DNA from: Monosporascus cannonballus
Lineage: Eukaryota; Ascomycota; Sordariomycetes; Xylariales
Length of the DNA: 64,000 bases
Direction: 5' to 3'
Assembly: GCA_004154925.1 (NCBI GenBank)
Contig: QJNS01000328.1
Location: forward strand, 1-64,000
Part shown: positions 13,569 to 26,347 of the stretch, one piece after another
Layout: each line of letters starts with the position of its first letter
How positions within the stretch are numbered: the stretch's first letter is position 1
The notes under the pieces: generated by a model
The model's input: the letters and a program-made list of their open reading frames with translations, nothing else
The model's database searches: none
What the model was told of the DNA's origin: nothing
Program-made: the position numbers and the translations under genes

Positions 13569-15833
13569 CCGGCTAGCCTAAAGCCTTACGTTTTTAGGAA
13601 TATTTTCGGTCGATTTTTTAAAAAGAGTAATATGTAAGATATAAGACCGCAAACACGAAAAAAACGTAATTACATAATTAGACCATATACTGATAACATA
13701 ATCTGATATTTCGAAAAAAAGGTTTTCTTATAGCAAGAATAAGGCGAAATAAAGAGCCAAATTATTATATAAATTATTAAAGCTAGATTAGTAATAAAGA
13801 ATAGAATAATAAAAACGTATCGTTTAAAATATATCTGATATTTCTTTATATAATTATCGTTAATAAATGGTTAAAAATCGATACCGCGTATTTAAGGAGT
13901 TAGCGAAATTCTAAATGTATTTCTAATATTTTAAAGGTTTTTTTAAAGTTATATAAATTTTATTTTTATTTCGATTTCGACGACGCTATAAGGCAATTAT
14001 TGATATATAATCGTAAAAATACATATTTTTTTAGAACCGGACTCCAGTATACGTAAATATTTAAACATAACCTTATCCGGCCGCCTTTTTAAAATAATAC
14101 CGTTTTCGATGATTTTTCGACGTCGTTTTATACTCCAGCCAGTAACGGAGATATATTTAATATCGAAAAATATAATTAAGTTAATAAAAGATTTATACGA
14201 TATGTTTGTAAAATCCGTTTAATAATTAAGCAGATAATTATAAGCCTTTATCACTAAAAGATATTTTTTAGAAAAGATTAGATTAATTATCTTTATTAAA
14301 AATTGGCGGTTTTTGTTAATTATAATCTACCGCCAGGCGTTCTGGTTAACGAGATTTAAGTTATTTTATTTTAATGTTATAAATTTACGAAATTATGGAA
14401 AAGATTTGATAATGCAAATAGTATATTTTTATTGAAATGTATTTAAGTTAATAACGCAATTTATAATATAAAACATTATAAATATGTCGAAAGCTAATAA
14501 TTATTATTTTATTATACCGATTAACAAACAAATAATTTTGCCGAATCTTATGTAAATCGTTATTTGTAAATCTGATTTTTAAATAATATTTTACGGTACT
14601 TTAAATCGATAAATATTTTATTTATACTTATTTATACTTTTACTAAGAAGAGTTTTTAAAAAGTATTTAATATAAATATACGTATAGAAATAAATCTTGT
14701 AATAATACGAAATATAATTAGATTTAAAGTTCAAAGTTACTGCAAAAACCTAGGTATTACATATTATTTCTTAGATCGAATTGATCAATATTTTTTTCGA
14801 AGAGAATTTCCAGTTTTTTTTATTTAAATATTTATGAAATACTCTATCGAAATATCGAATTATTTAAATCCGATATTTTTCTTTTTCGAAGTTTTCTATA
14901 TTATTAATTAAGAACGGTATTCTTATATTACCTTCCAATTGAAGTAATTTATGTAAATATATACTGCTTCAGTTATTCGTTTTCATCCTAAAATAACGAT
15001 AAACAATTTTTTCGAAAATTGATTTTTAGCCAGTTTTAACGTATTTTTTCGAAAAATAGAAAAACTTCCAAAAAAGATAACGGCGTTAACCGAGTTTATA
15101 ATACTAACAGCGAATTTGTCGTACTTTTTTAGAAAATCGGCAACAGTTTTTTTTGCCGTATTATATTCGTAAAACCTATTAATAAAAAACAATATTTTAA
15201 TCGGATTATTAATATCGTTAAGGTTAAGAATAATTGAAATAGCATATATACTGATTTATATATTTGTTATTTGTTATTCTTTTCGTATTAAAAATCGAAT
15301 TTCGTCAAAAAAAGGTTATATATAACTAAATATAAATACTTTTCAATAAAAAACGAAACGTTCGAATTTATGATAATTTTTATTTTTCGTATCATATTTT
15401 CGGTTATTTTTAAGCGGTCCACTATTAAATTTTTATAAACGCGTTTTAATTTACAAAAAAAACTTTTATTATACGGATTAAAATACACCGGCGATTAATA
15501 AATTAACAGAAAATATTAAAAATCAAAAGATAAATAACACAATAAATATTAAATTTTTTTAACATTATTGCAACATAAATTTATCTTACTAATTAAACGA
15601 ATAATTCGCATTACGTTATATAATTTTCGAAACGTAATATAAATTATCATTTTATTCGCTTAATGCTTTAAGGCCACCGTTTTGTTATCGGAAAAGTTTC
15701 AGAAATATTCGTAAAAACAATCTTTGTGCAAGTTATTTAAAAAATTTGTATTACGTTCGATTTAGATAAACGGTCGATTTTTTGCAATACGGATAGTTAT
15801 AGCAAAAAGTTCAAAATTATCGCCTTGTCTAAT

Positions 15834-16269
15834 TGTTACAGGAACAGGGGTTCCTGCCTCGAGGAGACTAACCTTTAAGGCCTAGCGCGGACCTGTCACG
15901 GCTAAACCCCGGACAGGGAAGCCTGGCTCTTAAGGTGATCTAGTTGATCTAGGTGATTTAAGTGATCTGGACCAGATTACGTAAATTACATAGATCACAT
16001 AGATCCACGGCACACTCACCTTGAGAATTGGGATATATAATGAATCGGTCTCTCATGTAAATAGCACCTACTTAGTTTCGCTCCTTAGCTATCAATCTAA
16101 GCTCTCAATCTAGAGGCAACTGTACCGTTCTCTAATTGAGGGAAGAGTCTTTAAATCTCTTTAACGAACAGACTATTGAATTATTCCTTGCCCTATTGTT
16201 ACATGCAAATCAAGACCCATTTCGGATACTGCTCATACCTCCAGGTGGATGTATGACAGGTTCGTTACA
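15834..16269 (+). mobile_element. Solo LTR, 436 bp, TSD CTAAT
   Basis: It starts TGTTACAGGAACAGG and ends GGTTCGTTACA. Perfect CTAAT repeats flank it (15829-15833 and 16270-16274). It holds several degenerate GATCTAG/TGATCT-type motifs near 15935-16010. An inverted relative lies at 16977-17400, and the end of a third copy is at 1-91. Confidence 0.92.
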
Positions 16270-16976
16270 CTAATCCGATTTTTGTAAATAACTTTAGCGA
16301 GAAAAAAATAGCTTATTAATTTTAACGAAAGCGGCCGGCTCGTCTAAAAGGAATACACCGAACGGTAATGTCTTATATACGATATTACTATTTTAGTCAA
16401 TACTCTTTACATTAAAATCAAATGTATAGAGATTTTAAGATAATAAATAAGGCTGTTTCGTCGCCATATTGCCAACTTTTAGGCTAATATCGTCACTGAG
16501 ATCGGCTTATAAAAAGGTAAAAAGTTTTTCAATGTTTGTAAAACTATTCTTCTTTAATCCATAATCGATATACGAGACGATAAAATTTATATACGTTCTT
16601 TTTACGGCAGAAAATTCTTTTTTTATATCTATCTTATAAAAACGATTAAAACTATTCAGCTTTTTATACGTTACTAACTTTAAATTTTATTTAAATCGAT
16701 TTTAATATATTTGTACAGCAAATTGTTCCTTTAAAATTATAAAAAGGCGGCGATTACGCAAAGTTTGCGTATTTAAACGAAAATTCTTACCTTCGTCGGA
16801 TTGAATTTATTAACATCGTTTTAAAAAATATCAGTATTTTTGATTGTTTAAAAAACAAATAAGAGAATATCGTAATAACTAAATTATTTAGATTATTCGA
16901 AAATATAATAATATAACCTTTAACGTATTTCCTGCTATTAACATTCGAAAATATTTTGTTATTAATAGTAAACTTC

Positions 16977-17400
16977 TGTAACGAACCTGTCATACATCCA
17001 CCTGGAGGTATGAGCAGTATCCGAAATGGGGTCTTGATTTGCAGGTAACAATAGGGCGAGGAATGATTCAATGGTCTGTTCGTTAAAGAGATTTAAAGAC
17101 TCTTCCCTCAATTAGAGAACGGTGCAGTTGCCTCTGGATTGAGAGATTAGATTGATAGCTAAGAAACGAAAAACTAAGTAGGTGGCTATTCACATAGGAA
17201 ACCTGAAGTCTTATATCTCATTCCATTCTACTGGTGTGATACTGATCTCTTGGATCTGTTAGATCACCTAGATCACAGTGATCTGTGTGATCTAATAGAT
17301 CAGTTAGATCACTCTAAGTCACGTGACTTAGAGTGTGGAGCTTTTTCCATTTCTGCAGCCCTGGGGCCTCAAGAACGGGTCTGCTCGGAGATCCGTAACA
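16977..17400 (-). mobile_element. Solo LTR, 424 bp, inverted, TSD ACTTC
   Basis: On the minus strand it reads TGTTACGGATCTCCG to GGTTCGTTACA. It is the same family as 15834-16269; the terminal ~210 bases match well and the 5' part diverges. Perfect ACTTC repeats flank it (16972-16976 and 17401-17405). Its own target duplication shows it is an independent insertion and not one arm of a foldback element. Confidence 0.92.
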
Positions 17401-17849
17401 ACTTCGTAATATAACTGAAAAAGGTTTAAAAAATAATTATTGTTTTTTTAATAAAAAAATATTATCGAATTTATTAAAATAACGATACTTATACCCGATA
17501 TCTATATTATTAACCGAATTAACTTTTAATAACTTCTCTTTTTAAATCCGTTATAATATTTAAAATAAATATCGATCCTATTACTACTATCTAGTAAAAA
17601 ATAATTTTTGCATTTCTAAAAAACCGTCATAATATATACCGATATAGGAATTAAATAATAACTTTATTAAGTATTAATAAACTTGTTTAACGGGTATTTT
17701 TATAATAAACTATATAAAAAGGAATAAATAAATTACTTTCGTCGATAAAAAACTTATAAAACGATTTCGAAATTTTAACTTAAAAAAAAGAAAAGGATTT
17801 TTTGCATCAAGATTTTAATAATAATGCATCCATTTTAATGTAAAAGTAA

Positions 17850-18190
17850 GACTCTTAATGCTGTAAAATCGCGTCGACGTATCGCTGCTAAAGCTGGATA
17901 ATCTCGTGCTGCAGCAGCCGAAGGCTTTTCCGAGAACGTCCGGGCGCAAAGAATGGTAAAGTTAGTAGTCCTTCCTGCTGTGCGTTACGGCGCTTACAGG
18001 AACGCGGCGTTTGTAAAGGAGAAAAGGTCGGCTCAGAGGGGGCTAGTTGTTGTACAAGTTCGGAAGCATTCGCCCTTTAGGGAAATTAAAGGCCCCGAGA
18101 GGTTTAGCAGCTTCGGCGAACCTGGTAAGCCTGGTGGGACCGACTGGTCTAGTATTCGGCGTGTTGTTGGTTTAAATCGTTAAATATACG
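17850..18190 (+). other. GC-normal island with a 76-codon ORF
   Basis: The open frame at 17953-18183 is basic and Gly/Arg-rich, with no domain I recognise. Composition is clearly less AT-rich than on either side. It may be a remnant of a gene or repeat that RIP touched lightly. Confidence 0.3.
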
Positions 18191-18980
18191 GACGATCTTC
18201 TTAAAAGGCACTTTAAGTTTTCCACTTTACGGCTGTTATTCTATAAACTTTATTAAATAATATTTTTAGTTTCGTTACAATCTATCTTCGACAAACAAAT
18301 AGTTTAATTTATTTAACCTACGGCTAATAACCTTGACAAATAATATAACTTTTTTATAATAGAATTATCGTTTTATGGCTTTTTGCAAATAACGGCCTTT
18401 TATTTAACGAACCTTTCTTTTGATATTTTAACAGCTTGGTTTATTTATTATATAAGCGATTTTTTCGAAAAATAATAAAACTTTAACGCTTCGAAAAAAT
18501 AAATTATTATTTTTCTGTACACGAAATATTCGTTTCCGATAAGCGATTTTTTCGGCGTATTAGCAATCCAAATCATTTATAATACGAATAACCTTTTCGG
18601 AATGCAGTATAATATTTCCGTATTTAATTTGCGATTTTATAATTTTCTGCATACGAAATACCTGTTTCTTGCGGGTCTTTTCTTTCGCATACTAATATTT
18701 TAAGTCGTTTAATGTAAGAACAATTATTTTTAAAAAAGTAATATAGTTTTTTTTGTTTTGGAACTAAAAATTCGAAATTTCCCTTAAACAATATCTTCTT
18801 TTTTCTCGTACTGTTCGTTAGGCATATTGGCGGTTTAGATTATTTAATATATAAGTAATCTTTTTGAAAAAATACTTTAAACTTTTTATTTCGAGTTTTT
18901 AACTTTATAACTTTTTACGAGCTATTACCGAGTTTGGCTTGCAGAAACGGTCAAATTAGAATTAAGGGGTTACGTTAATC

Positions 18981-19100
18981 TGTGAGATAACGAAGGTGCG
19001 ACGCTAGCCACAATACCAAAAGGTCAGCAATTCCAAACCCCCAATTGGGGTTTGAACACCTTAATCCACCTTATAAGGACTAGCTGTGCATATCATCACA
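18981..19100. mobile_element. Solo LTR-like element, 120 bp, TSD TAATC
   Basis: It starts TGTGAGATAACG and ends TATCATCACA, with perfect TAATC repeats at 18976-18980 and 19101-19105. It includes a near-palindrome around CCCCAATTGGGG. The small size and TG...CA ends fit a short LTR. Confidence 0.82.
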
Positions 19101-19931
19101 TAATCCGAGTTACGTAACTAGGTATTTAGTAGAAATTTATTGAGTATAATTAATCATTATTAAGTTATTATATAGTAAGGTTTTATTAACTAAGAAGAAA
19201 TAATAATAACGACAGTAAATTATATACGTTTATTATGTTTATAGTATAAATAATATCAATTTATAATAAGATATTATTATTTAAAAATATTTTTAGTATT
19301 ACGAAACGTAATAAAATTATTATATTTATTATTTAAACTTTTACGATATTTCTGTTATTATAAATCTGTACGATTCAGGTTTAATAATTAGTTACATCGT
19401 ATAACCGTTATACGTTATAAAATTTTAGTTAGTAATATCGTTTAATTTTAAGTACTATTTCTTTGTTTAAAATGTCGATTAATACTTAGGTAATTTTTGT
19501 TACTGTTTAATTTTAGGGCAAAATTAAGAAATTTGAAAAATTAGATTAATAGTTTGTAAAATAAGTGGTAATTATTTCGATATATATCGTTATATTACGA
19601 TATAAAGCGAAAAGATTCTAGCTTTACAGCGGAAAAATATGTAAAGTTTTCTTATTTAGTATGAGTATATTTTTGTTTTTAAGATTTAGTAAAATTTGCG
19701 AATAGAATTTTTGTTATGGTAATTTCTTTTATAGAAGACGTTTTAGATTAGTTCGAATTAATTATGAGAGATTATTTTGAAAACGCTAAGGCCGATTCGA
19801 AAAAGGTTATTAGAAATGGTTTTGATTATGTAAATTTTTTTTTAAAAAAAAGTTAAAAGTTAATTTTGAAACTCCGGACGAAAAACGTACTGTTGCGTGG
19901 TAAATTTTGCGTTTTAAGTAAAACGGGTTCG

Positions 19932-20058
19932 TGTTACGGCACGAGAATAAGGGCATAGCTATCACACCACTAAAAGTGGAACGTTGTCAGCTCGAGCACT
20001 GACCGTCTTGTTCCGCTCTATACCTTCGAGGTGTCACTTAGTACTTAGTACCGTGACA
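19932..20058 (-). mobile_element. Solo LTR, 127 bp, inverted, TSD GTTCG
   Basis: It is the reverse-complement relative of the LTR at 10875-10998. On the plus strand it starts TGTTACGGCACGAG and ends TACCGTGACA, flanked by perfect GTTCG repeats (19927-19931 and 20059-20063). Confidence 0.88.
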
Positions 20059-22259
20059 GTTCGTTTCGAAATAGGTTATTATTTTTAGGAATTTCATAGT
20101 TAAGGTAGAATAAAGAGGTAATAAAGGCGCTAATTTAATTGATATATTTTATAAAGAATTAAAGGATAACGTAAACAATAAAAATATTAAGCTTTTAAAA
20201 TTGAAGACTTTAGATTAATATATTAAAAAAGAAATTAAAATCGATAATAGATTATATAAACGACGTATAAAGAAAAAAGGATAATATGCTTTAAAGTACA
20301 AAGGTCAAACGGTTAATTAGAAAGAAAATCGAAAAATATTATTTATAGCTTCTGATATGGAATTAGAATATATGGAATTTTAAATTATTTATAAAAAGGA
20401 TTAGAGTTAAGTTAAGTGTTATATTTACCGAAAAAAAAGGTTATAGGGTTTATAAATATTTTTTACTTAGAAATTACAATAAAACAGAAAATATTAATAG
20501 TTAAAAAACAATTTAAAACAATACAAAAGATAATAAAAAGGTTATAAATATAATTTAAATCTAATACGAAATAATATTATTGTGATAAGAAATTCGATAA
20601 GAAAAGCAAAAAGCCAAGAAATTGACGTAAAAGGTTATTAAAGAATAACGAAATATTTTTAAGACATAGTTAAAGGAATATTAGAAATAAACGAGAAATA
20701 TTTGTTTTGGAAACTTTTACTAATATACTAAAATATACGTAATATATTACTAACGATAGAAACACTTAATATATAATAATGAGAAGAAATGTATGTATTA
20801 ACGTACTTTAGGTATATATAAGAAAAAGTTCGATTTTTTTTGAAATTGAACCAGAAATAGCAAACTAAATAAACGATAATACCGTGATTTCTAGATTATT
20901 ATTTTTAAAGCGATATTCATAAATAAATAACTTTATAGAGTTAGTTAAAAAAGTAATACTTGCTAAAGCATTTTGTTTTTATATTTAGTGTAATTATTAA
21001 TTTAGCGAACCGTCGAAAAGTATTATTGGAAAGTTAATATAGATTTTTATTTTTAGTTGGTATTTATTATAGATCTTGAGAAAAAATAGGTTTTAAAAAA
21101 GGAAATTCGATAATTTAGATAGAAATTTTTTTAGAAAAATAACGAGTTATAAAAGGTTTAATAGAATGTTATATATTATATAAAAATAATTTATTTAATA
21201 ACAAATAAAATTATAACGAACTTAAAAAGAGAAGATTATTTATAAAAACGCCGTAGGATAACGAAACGTTATAGAATTAGAAGAAATGTTTAAAAAGAGC
21301 TTTAAACGCGACGATAGAAGCCGCTAATAATCTTATTATTTTAGATATACGAATTAGAACGTATTGGTATACTGTAATAGGAAATTGCGAAATTTTAGAC
21401 GGAAATTATATTATATTAGATATGGTTAAGAAGTTTAAATTGGTATAGAGATATAAATTATAATTTTATATAGTGATAAATACTAAATGTTATAATTTTG
21501 TTTACGATATCGGAGAAATTAAACGCGAAATTAATTATTTCGAGATTTTTGAAAAAGACCGATATTAAATGGTTAATTTCGATATCCTTTTATTTTAGAA
21601 TTATAATATAATTTCACGATTATTTTAGATATGTTACTACGAAATTGTGATTAGTAAAGGAATTAGTTAAATAAAGTTCATTTTATATTTTATCTATGTT
21701 CAAAATTTGGAGAATTATGATTTTAATATTTGATTGGAGGTAATAATAAATGTAGGTACAAGAATACAATAGATACTTTATTATTTAAAGAGATAAGATA
21801 TAAAAAAGAAAATAGATGTTAAAGAAAAATATAAGATATTATTATTATTATTATTAAAGCAAAACTTCGATAATTAAGCGATAATTTGGAATTATAGCTT
21901 GAATAATTAAGGTCTTTAATTAATACGTTAGCATAATATTATAAATTTAAGCAGCTTTTTAAAAAAGCATTTGGATAGAAAAATATTAAAATATAATAAA
22001 TAGGGTTATAAGATAATTTTGAAAAAAGATTCGTTAGCGAAGTTTTATTTTATTTATAATTTTAATAGAAACGGATTATTCGTTTTTATAGAATAGTTGG
22101 AAGATTGGTTATAGAAAGAATAAAATCGATTTTCTAAGTTATAAACAAGTTATGTATATATTTTTTATATTTTAAAAAAACTGAAAATCATGATTTGTAA
22201 TTAATTATTAAGAATTAAACAATGTTAGGGTAAAAGATTAAATATTAATACGTTTAATG

Positions 22260-22860
22260 ATTAAATAAAAACTCGATTTTCTAAATTTAAATAGTTTACA
22301 ATATTCGACTTCAAAAATGGATATAACCGTATTGAAATTTAAAAAATATAAATAAAATTAGTTTTTAAAATAAAACACGAATTATTTAAGTATTTTATTA
22401 TATTAACGACATTTACTCATAAGATAATAATTTTTAACGAATAATTAATAATATTTTAAGAAGATATTATAAGACTTTTTTAGCTTATTAATTTAAAGAT
22501 ATTTTTATTTTTCTTAAAACGAGGAAATATATACGAAATATGTTTATAAAATATTCTAAGTTTTATGAGTTATCATGTTATGAATTAATACTAAAAAAGG
22601 TTAATTTTATACGTAAAAAATGGAATATTTGTGATATATTATTATTTTAGATCATGTTTTAAAAGAATTACTGCCGTTGCAAAATAACTAATACCAATAA
22701 TAATTAAAAAGGTATAAGTATTTTTTAAAATTGCGTATTATTACAAAAGGTCTATTTAGAATTTTAGCAAAATTATTATACTTTTAATCGATTTCATTAA
22801 AAAAGAATTCGTATAAACGCTGTAAATAATAAAAATGTTTTCAAAAATTAAATATATAAT
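22260..22860 (+). pseudogene. RIP-degraded Ty3/Gypsy reverse transcriptase
   Basis: Although full of stops, the plus strand still reads like a Gypsy RT. At 22295 it gives FTIFDFKNGYNRI, matching the conserved F-D-L-K-N-G-Y start of the palm. At 22719-22815 it gives KIAYYYKRSI, then a stop, NFSKIIILLIDF and KKEFV, matching the conserved F-Y-R-R-F-I-x-x-F-S-K-I-A end of RT. The stops fall where RIP would convert CAA, CAG or TGG codons. The surrounding AT-rich sequence (about 20.1-23.1 kb) is probably the rest of the same gag-pol, too decayed to delimit. Confidence 0.75.
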
Positions 22861-23155
22861 TTTTAACAAGTTAATGTTAATTATATACGATGTAATACGC
22901 CCAGTTAAATTGAAAATCCATATTTCTGATGAGCGATTAAATTGAATAATTAAATAACGAAATAAATAAATTAAAATATATTTTATTACGATTTTTATAT
23001 AAATTAAGAAAAGATGACATTTAACGACGGCATTTCAATTGTAGAATATATGGCTGTAATTATAATATTTGGAAAGTTTAAATATTCTTTTAAAAGAAAC
23101 TTATATTCAGTTGATATTTCAATCGATTATTAAATATTTATCTGTTTTATTACGC

Positions 23156-23579
23156 TATAAAGAGAGAAAGCGCTGCTAGCGCCGCCGAATTGGGCGGAAA
23201 GCGTCGCCATTTTAGGAGGCACCAGCAGCGCGGGGAAAACCGTGACAAAAGGTCGAGGGCAGGTATTATGTACTTGGCCAGATCCCCTACGCATGGGATC
23301 ACTTGCACCTGGGGTCCAGTTTCGGTCCCCTGCACCAGCGGAACGTCCAACTTCAGCATCCTTCGTCCTATTCCTGTTTCCCCATCATCCACGATGGATC
23401 CATCCCTTACCGCCCGAAGTTGGCGGACGCGAGCTGCCATGGCTGCTTTGCTCTATATATGGCAGCAATGGTCTCCGTGCCTTCCCTCGGCCTCCTCCCC
23501 ATTTACGTTGCTCGAGACAGTCGGTCCCTCCATCTCTCGCCGTCGATGATCACCTACCCGCTTCCGCTCTCCCAACCGA
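23156..23579 (+). promoter_or_regulatory. Upstream region of the DUF3435 gene
   Basis: Composition switches here from AT-rich to GC-normal, and about 420 bases precede the chosen ATG. A TATATAT stretch lies near 23454. Several short frames on both strands overlap here with no recognisable domain, so I treat it as promoter and 5' UTR. If the recombinase heads a larger element, this segment should hold that element's 5' end. Confidence 0.45.
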
Positions 23580-26257
23580 ATGACCGCCAACCCGATGATC
23601 GCGTTCTCGCCTGCGGGCGTAGGTAGTCTGCACGAAAACCACGCCGCCTTTCTTCAACGCTTCACCGCCCGAGAGGCGCAGAACCGAGCCGCGAAGCAAG
23701 CGCCGACGCTTTCGGTTGAACAGCATGCTGCTCACCGGGCGCAGTTGAGCAATGTTCGCTTCATCAAGCCGAAATACTCTGAGGAAACCGAAATCAATAT
23801 CAGCGGCATCCTCAATAAATGGAGACGGTACGCGAAGCTGCCCTTTAAAACCTCCCTCACAAATTTCTTATATCTCTGACCTTGTCCGTACAGGTATTGC
23901 ACCGATATGAAGGTTGGCGACTGGGAAGCATCGATCAAGAATCTTAAACGCGAGACGACCCAGGATTTTTTCCTATACGTCTGCGAACGCTACAAAATTA
24001 AATCCTGGGGCAGCGGCGAGGAATACATCCGTCAATTCCAGCAGCTATACACAACAGTCAACGGCCGGTACATGGACCGGAATGACGCCAAAGAAGTAAA
24101 CAAGGTACGTAGACGGTTTATCTACCCTGTTGTGTCGGCATAGCTAGCTGGTTATTTGACCCGAACTGTGAACCCTTCTAATACGCAGCCAGTATTATAA
24201 ATGCGTCCTGGTTCCTCGCTTCGGCCACCGGCCGCCGAACATCGATGGCAAGCCGGTGCTTAACGTGGATAACTTGCGGGTTATCTTAACGTTTAACATC
24301 GCGTTTGACACGAACCTATTCCCCGGTGAACGGCACCGCATCCAGCTAGCCAGCTGTTACCAGATCTTGTGTTATACCGGAGCGCGACCCGCAGAGCTCG
24401 TGGATGGCGAGCGGAAGAAGCCAAAAGATGGCTCTATCGAAAAGCTTTTCGGTCGCAAAGTTGTCCAGTCCTCTTCGTCGGACGATGACGAAGACCAGGC
24501 GCCGCCGCTGGATGAAGATTCTAAGCTGCTTCAAAGCCATCTCTCTCAAGAGACTGTGGGACGCGGGCGTCCCAAGGCCCTTTGCTACGAAGACATTCAG
24601 ATGATGATCGTGCGGCACCCTGTCACTGGACGGTGCATACCGGCCATGGCCATCAAGTTCATTCATCACAAGGGGGCTGATAACAAACCTAAGCCGTACG
24701 TTCTCACTGTGATTTATCTCCGGTACCGAGTAACTAGACGTCGTTTGAACTGACAGTCTTTATTTAGGACCATCTTTTACTTCACCCCTACCAGGAAGCT
24801 TCTTTTCTGTGCCATTTCTACGATCCTCGCCCTCGCCCTGTATGACAACGCATTTGATGCGCCGAGCTTGACAAACGCGTCTATCATATTCAGATCGAAG
24901 CCGCCGCGATTCAAGCAGTGCATTCCGCTCCGATGGAAGGCATCCAAATTGAAGATCCCGGTTTTCCGTCGGTATCGTGGGGCGTCGCTTTCTGAAGCTG
25001 AGGCCATGCTGTATTCCAAACTCAGAGATGATATTGGTCAGCAGAGTCTCGATTCAGGACACGAGAAAAGATGGACGCCTAGGTTTGCCAGGAGAGGCGC
25101 CGCGAATGCTGCGAACGGTACGTTTCGTGCTTTCCTCTTACCCAGGATGGAATGGCAGAAATGGCCAACACTCATACGGATTTGGGAACCATGCTGACCG
25201 GATTTCGCTTCCAGGAGACGCGCCAGACTCTGTGCGTGACCAAATGATGCGCCATGACCCTCAATTTGTGACATTTCACCACGCCTACCTGAATGAGATC
25301 GCCAACTTCGACCTCCAGAATGCTTTCCTGGAGGAAGAGAAGGAGAGTCAACTGTTTCGACTGTTCGCGCACGTAAGCCTTACGCGCGACCCTCGAGCCA
25401 CTTCGAACATGGTACCCGAAGAAGTATGGGCAAACCTCCCGCCGGACCCGGAGATTGTCGAGCTTGAAAAACAACGCACGCAGCTCAAGCAGGGCAAGTA
25501 CCGAATCGAGGGCCATAAAGAAGAGGAAAAGATCCGGAAGCTTACCAATGAAATCCGCATAAAGCGTGCGCAGCGTGAAAGGCAGGTCGTCAAAGAATAC
25601 CGCGAGCATTATTTCTACAACCGTCCCACCTGGGATATTGAAAGGCAGATACGGGGAGAAGAGGAGGAGGAGTATGCGGAGCCTGTCATTAATGTTACCA
25701 TCCCAGAACGCGCTAGATTGGCGGAGATTGTTTGCCACCAGCCCGACGACTTGACTGAAGACGAAATCTTCCAACGAAGGATTGAGGCCATTAATCTCAT
25801 AGTAGCTCTCTGCGACAAGAGAGAGACGGTCAAGCGCGACCGCATCCAACGGAGGGCCAAGGTCTGCCTGCCCGTCAAATCTGAGCCACCCGAGGCGGAA
25901 ACCGAAGCTATGTCCAGCCCTAACCGATTCCCTCTCCTTATGCAAGCCGCGCAGTGTCCTGATTGTATTGGTGATGAGCGACTCTCTCTTGAAGAGCGGG
26001 CCTTTACATACTGCCGTCCCGCTGTCATGAACGACCATTTCGATGACCATCATCTGGTCGGGCGCGAACGGGCTGAGCAGTGCGGCGAAAAAATCCGGTG
26101 TGAGCATCCTAAGTGCAGAGACCTCAAGTTCCAACACTTGGACCACTTCCGGAGCCATGTTCAAAGTATTCATGGTGTCACCCTGCGGTCGTCAGAGCAA
26201 GTGAAGCAAAGGCAACTTCGCAAGGCGAAGCGTCGCCGGATGGTAAAAGCCAAGTGA
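23580..26257 (+). CDS. DUF3435 tyrosine recombinase (Starship-captain-like superfamily)
   Basis: The spliced model is join(23580..23827, 23894..24104, 24193..24695, 24768..25117, 25215..26257), giving 784 aa. All four introns are GT-AG and restore one frame. The family comprises fungal site-specific tyrosine recombinases related to Cryptons; members include the captains that move Starship elements. Candidate catalytic residues are R218 in YTGARPAEL, R430 in ARRGAANAAN, H451 in MMRHDP and the nucleophile Y462 in HHAYLNE. A charged coiled coil follows at about 520-575. The C-terminus carries two zinc-finger-like Cys/His clusters (CPDC...HFDDHH and CEHPKC...HFRSHVQSIH) and a basic tail. The N-terminal half has the family's DNA-binding region. 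No RIP-type stops are present, so it is probably functional. The hAT element lies 91 bp downstream. Confidence 0.88.
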
Positions 26258-26347
26258 AGGAACGATGGAAGGACCAAGCACTGCAACCATCTCTAGGCTG
26301 CGCTTTTATTGAGGTGTCTTAATTTTTTGCGCTGCGCCAGGTGCAGA

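Larger units (their letters stand above)
1..23155. other. AT-rich RIP-degraded repeat desert
   Basis: This long tract is strongly AT-rich and dominated by TpA, with stop codons in every frame and no intact gene. That is the footprint of repeat-induced point mutation (C to T, mainly at CpA) on old transposon copies. GC-normal islands interrupt it and are listed separately: the solo LTRs, and segments near 92-310, 4024-5118, 7385-7960, 10104-10385, 12930-13568 and 17850-18190. Between the islands I see only degraded sequence. ORFs of 60-140 codons here, such as the minus-strand one at 6047-6460, have AT-driven composition and no recognisable domain. The block ends abruptly near 23155. It may be an AT isochore or a pericentromeric region; the sequence alone cannot say which. 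Confidence 0.85.

Noticed and set aside
15834..17400. A single foldback or long-TIR element
   Set aside because: Each inverted arm has its own different perfect 5-bp target duplication, so these are two separate solo LTR insertions.
25172..26173. Long minus-strand open frame (333 codons) opposite the DUF3435 gene
   Set aside because: It is antisense to a well-supported exon with family motifs and has no domain of its own; it mirrors the GC-rich codon usage of the real gene.
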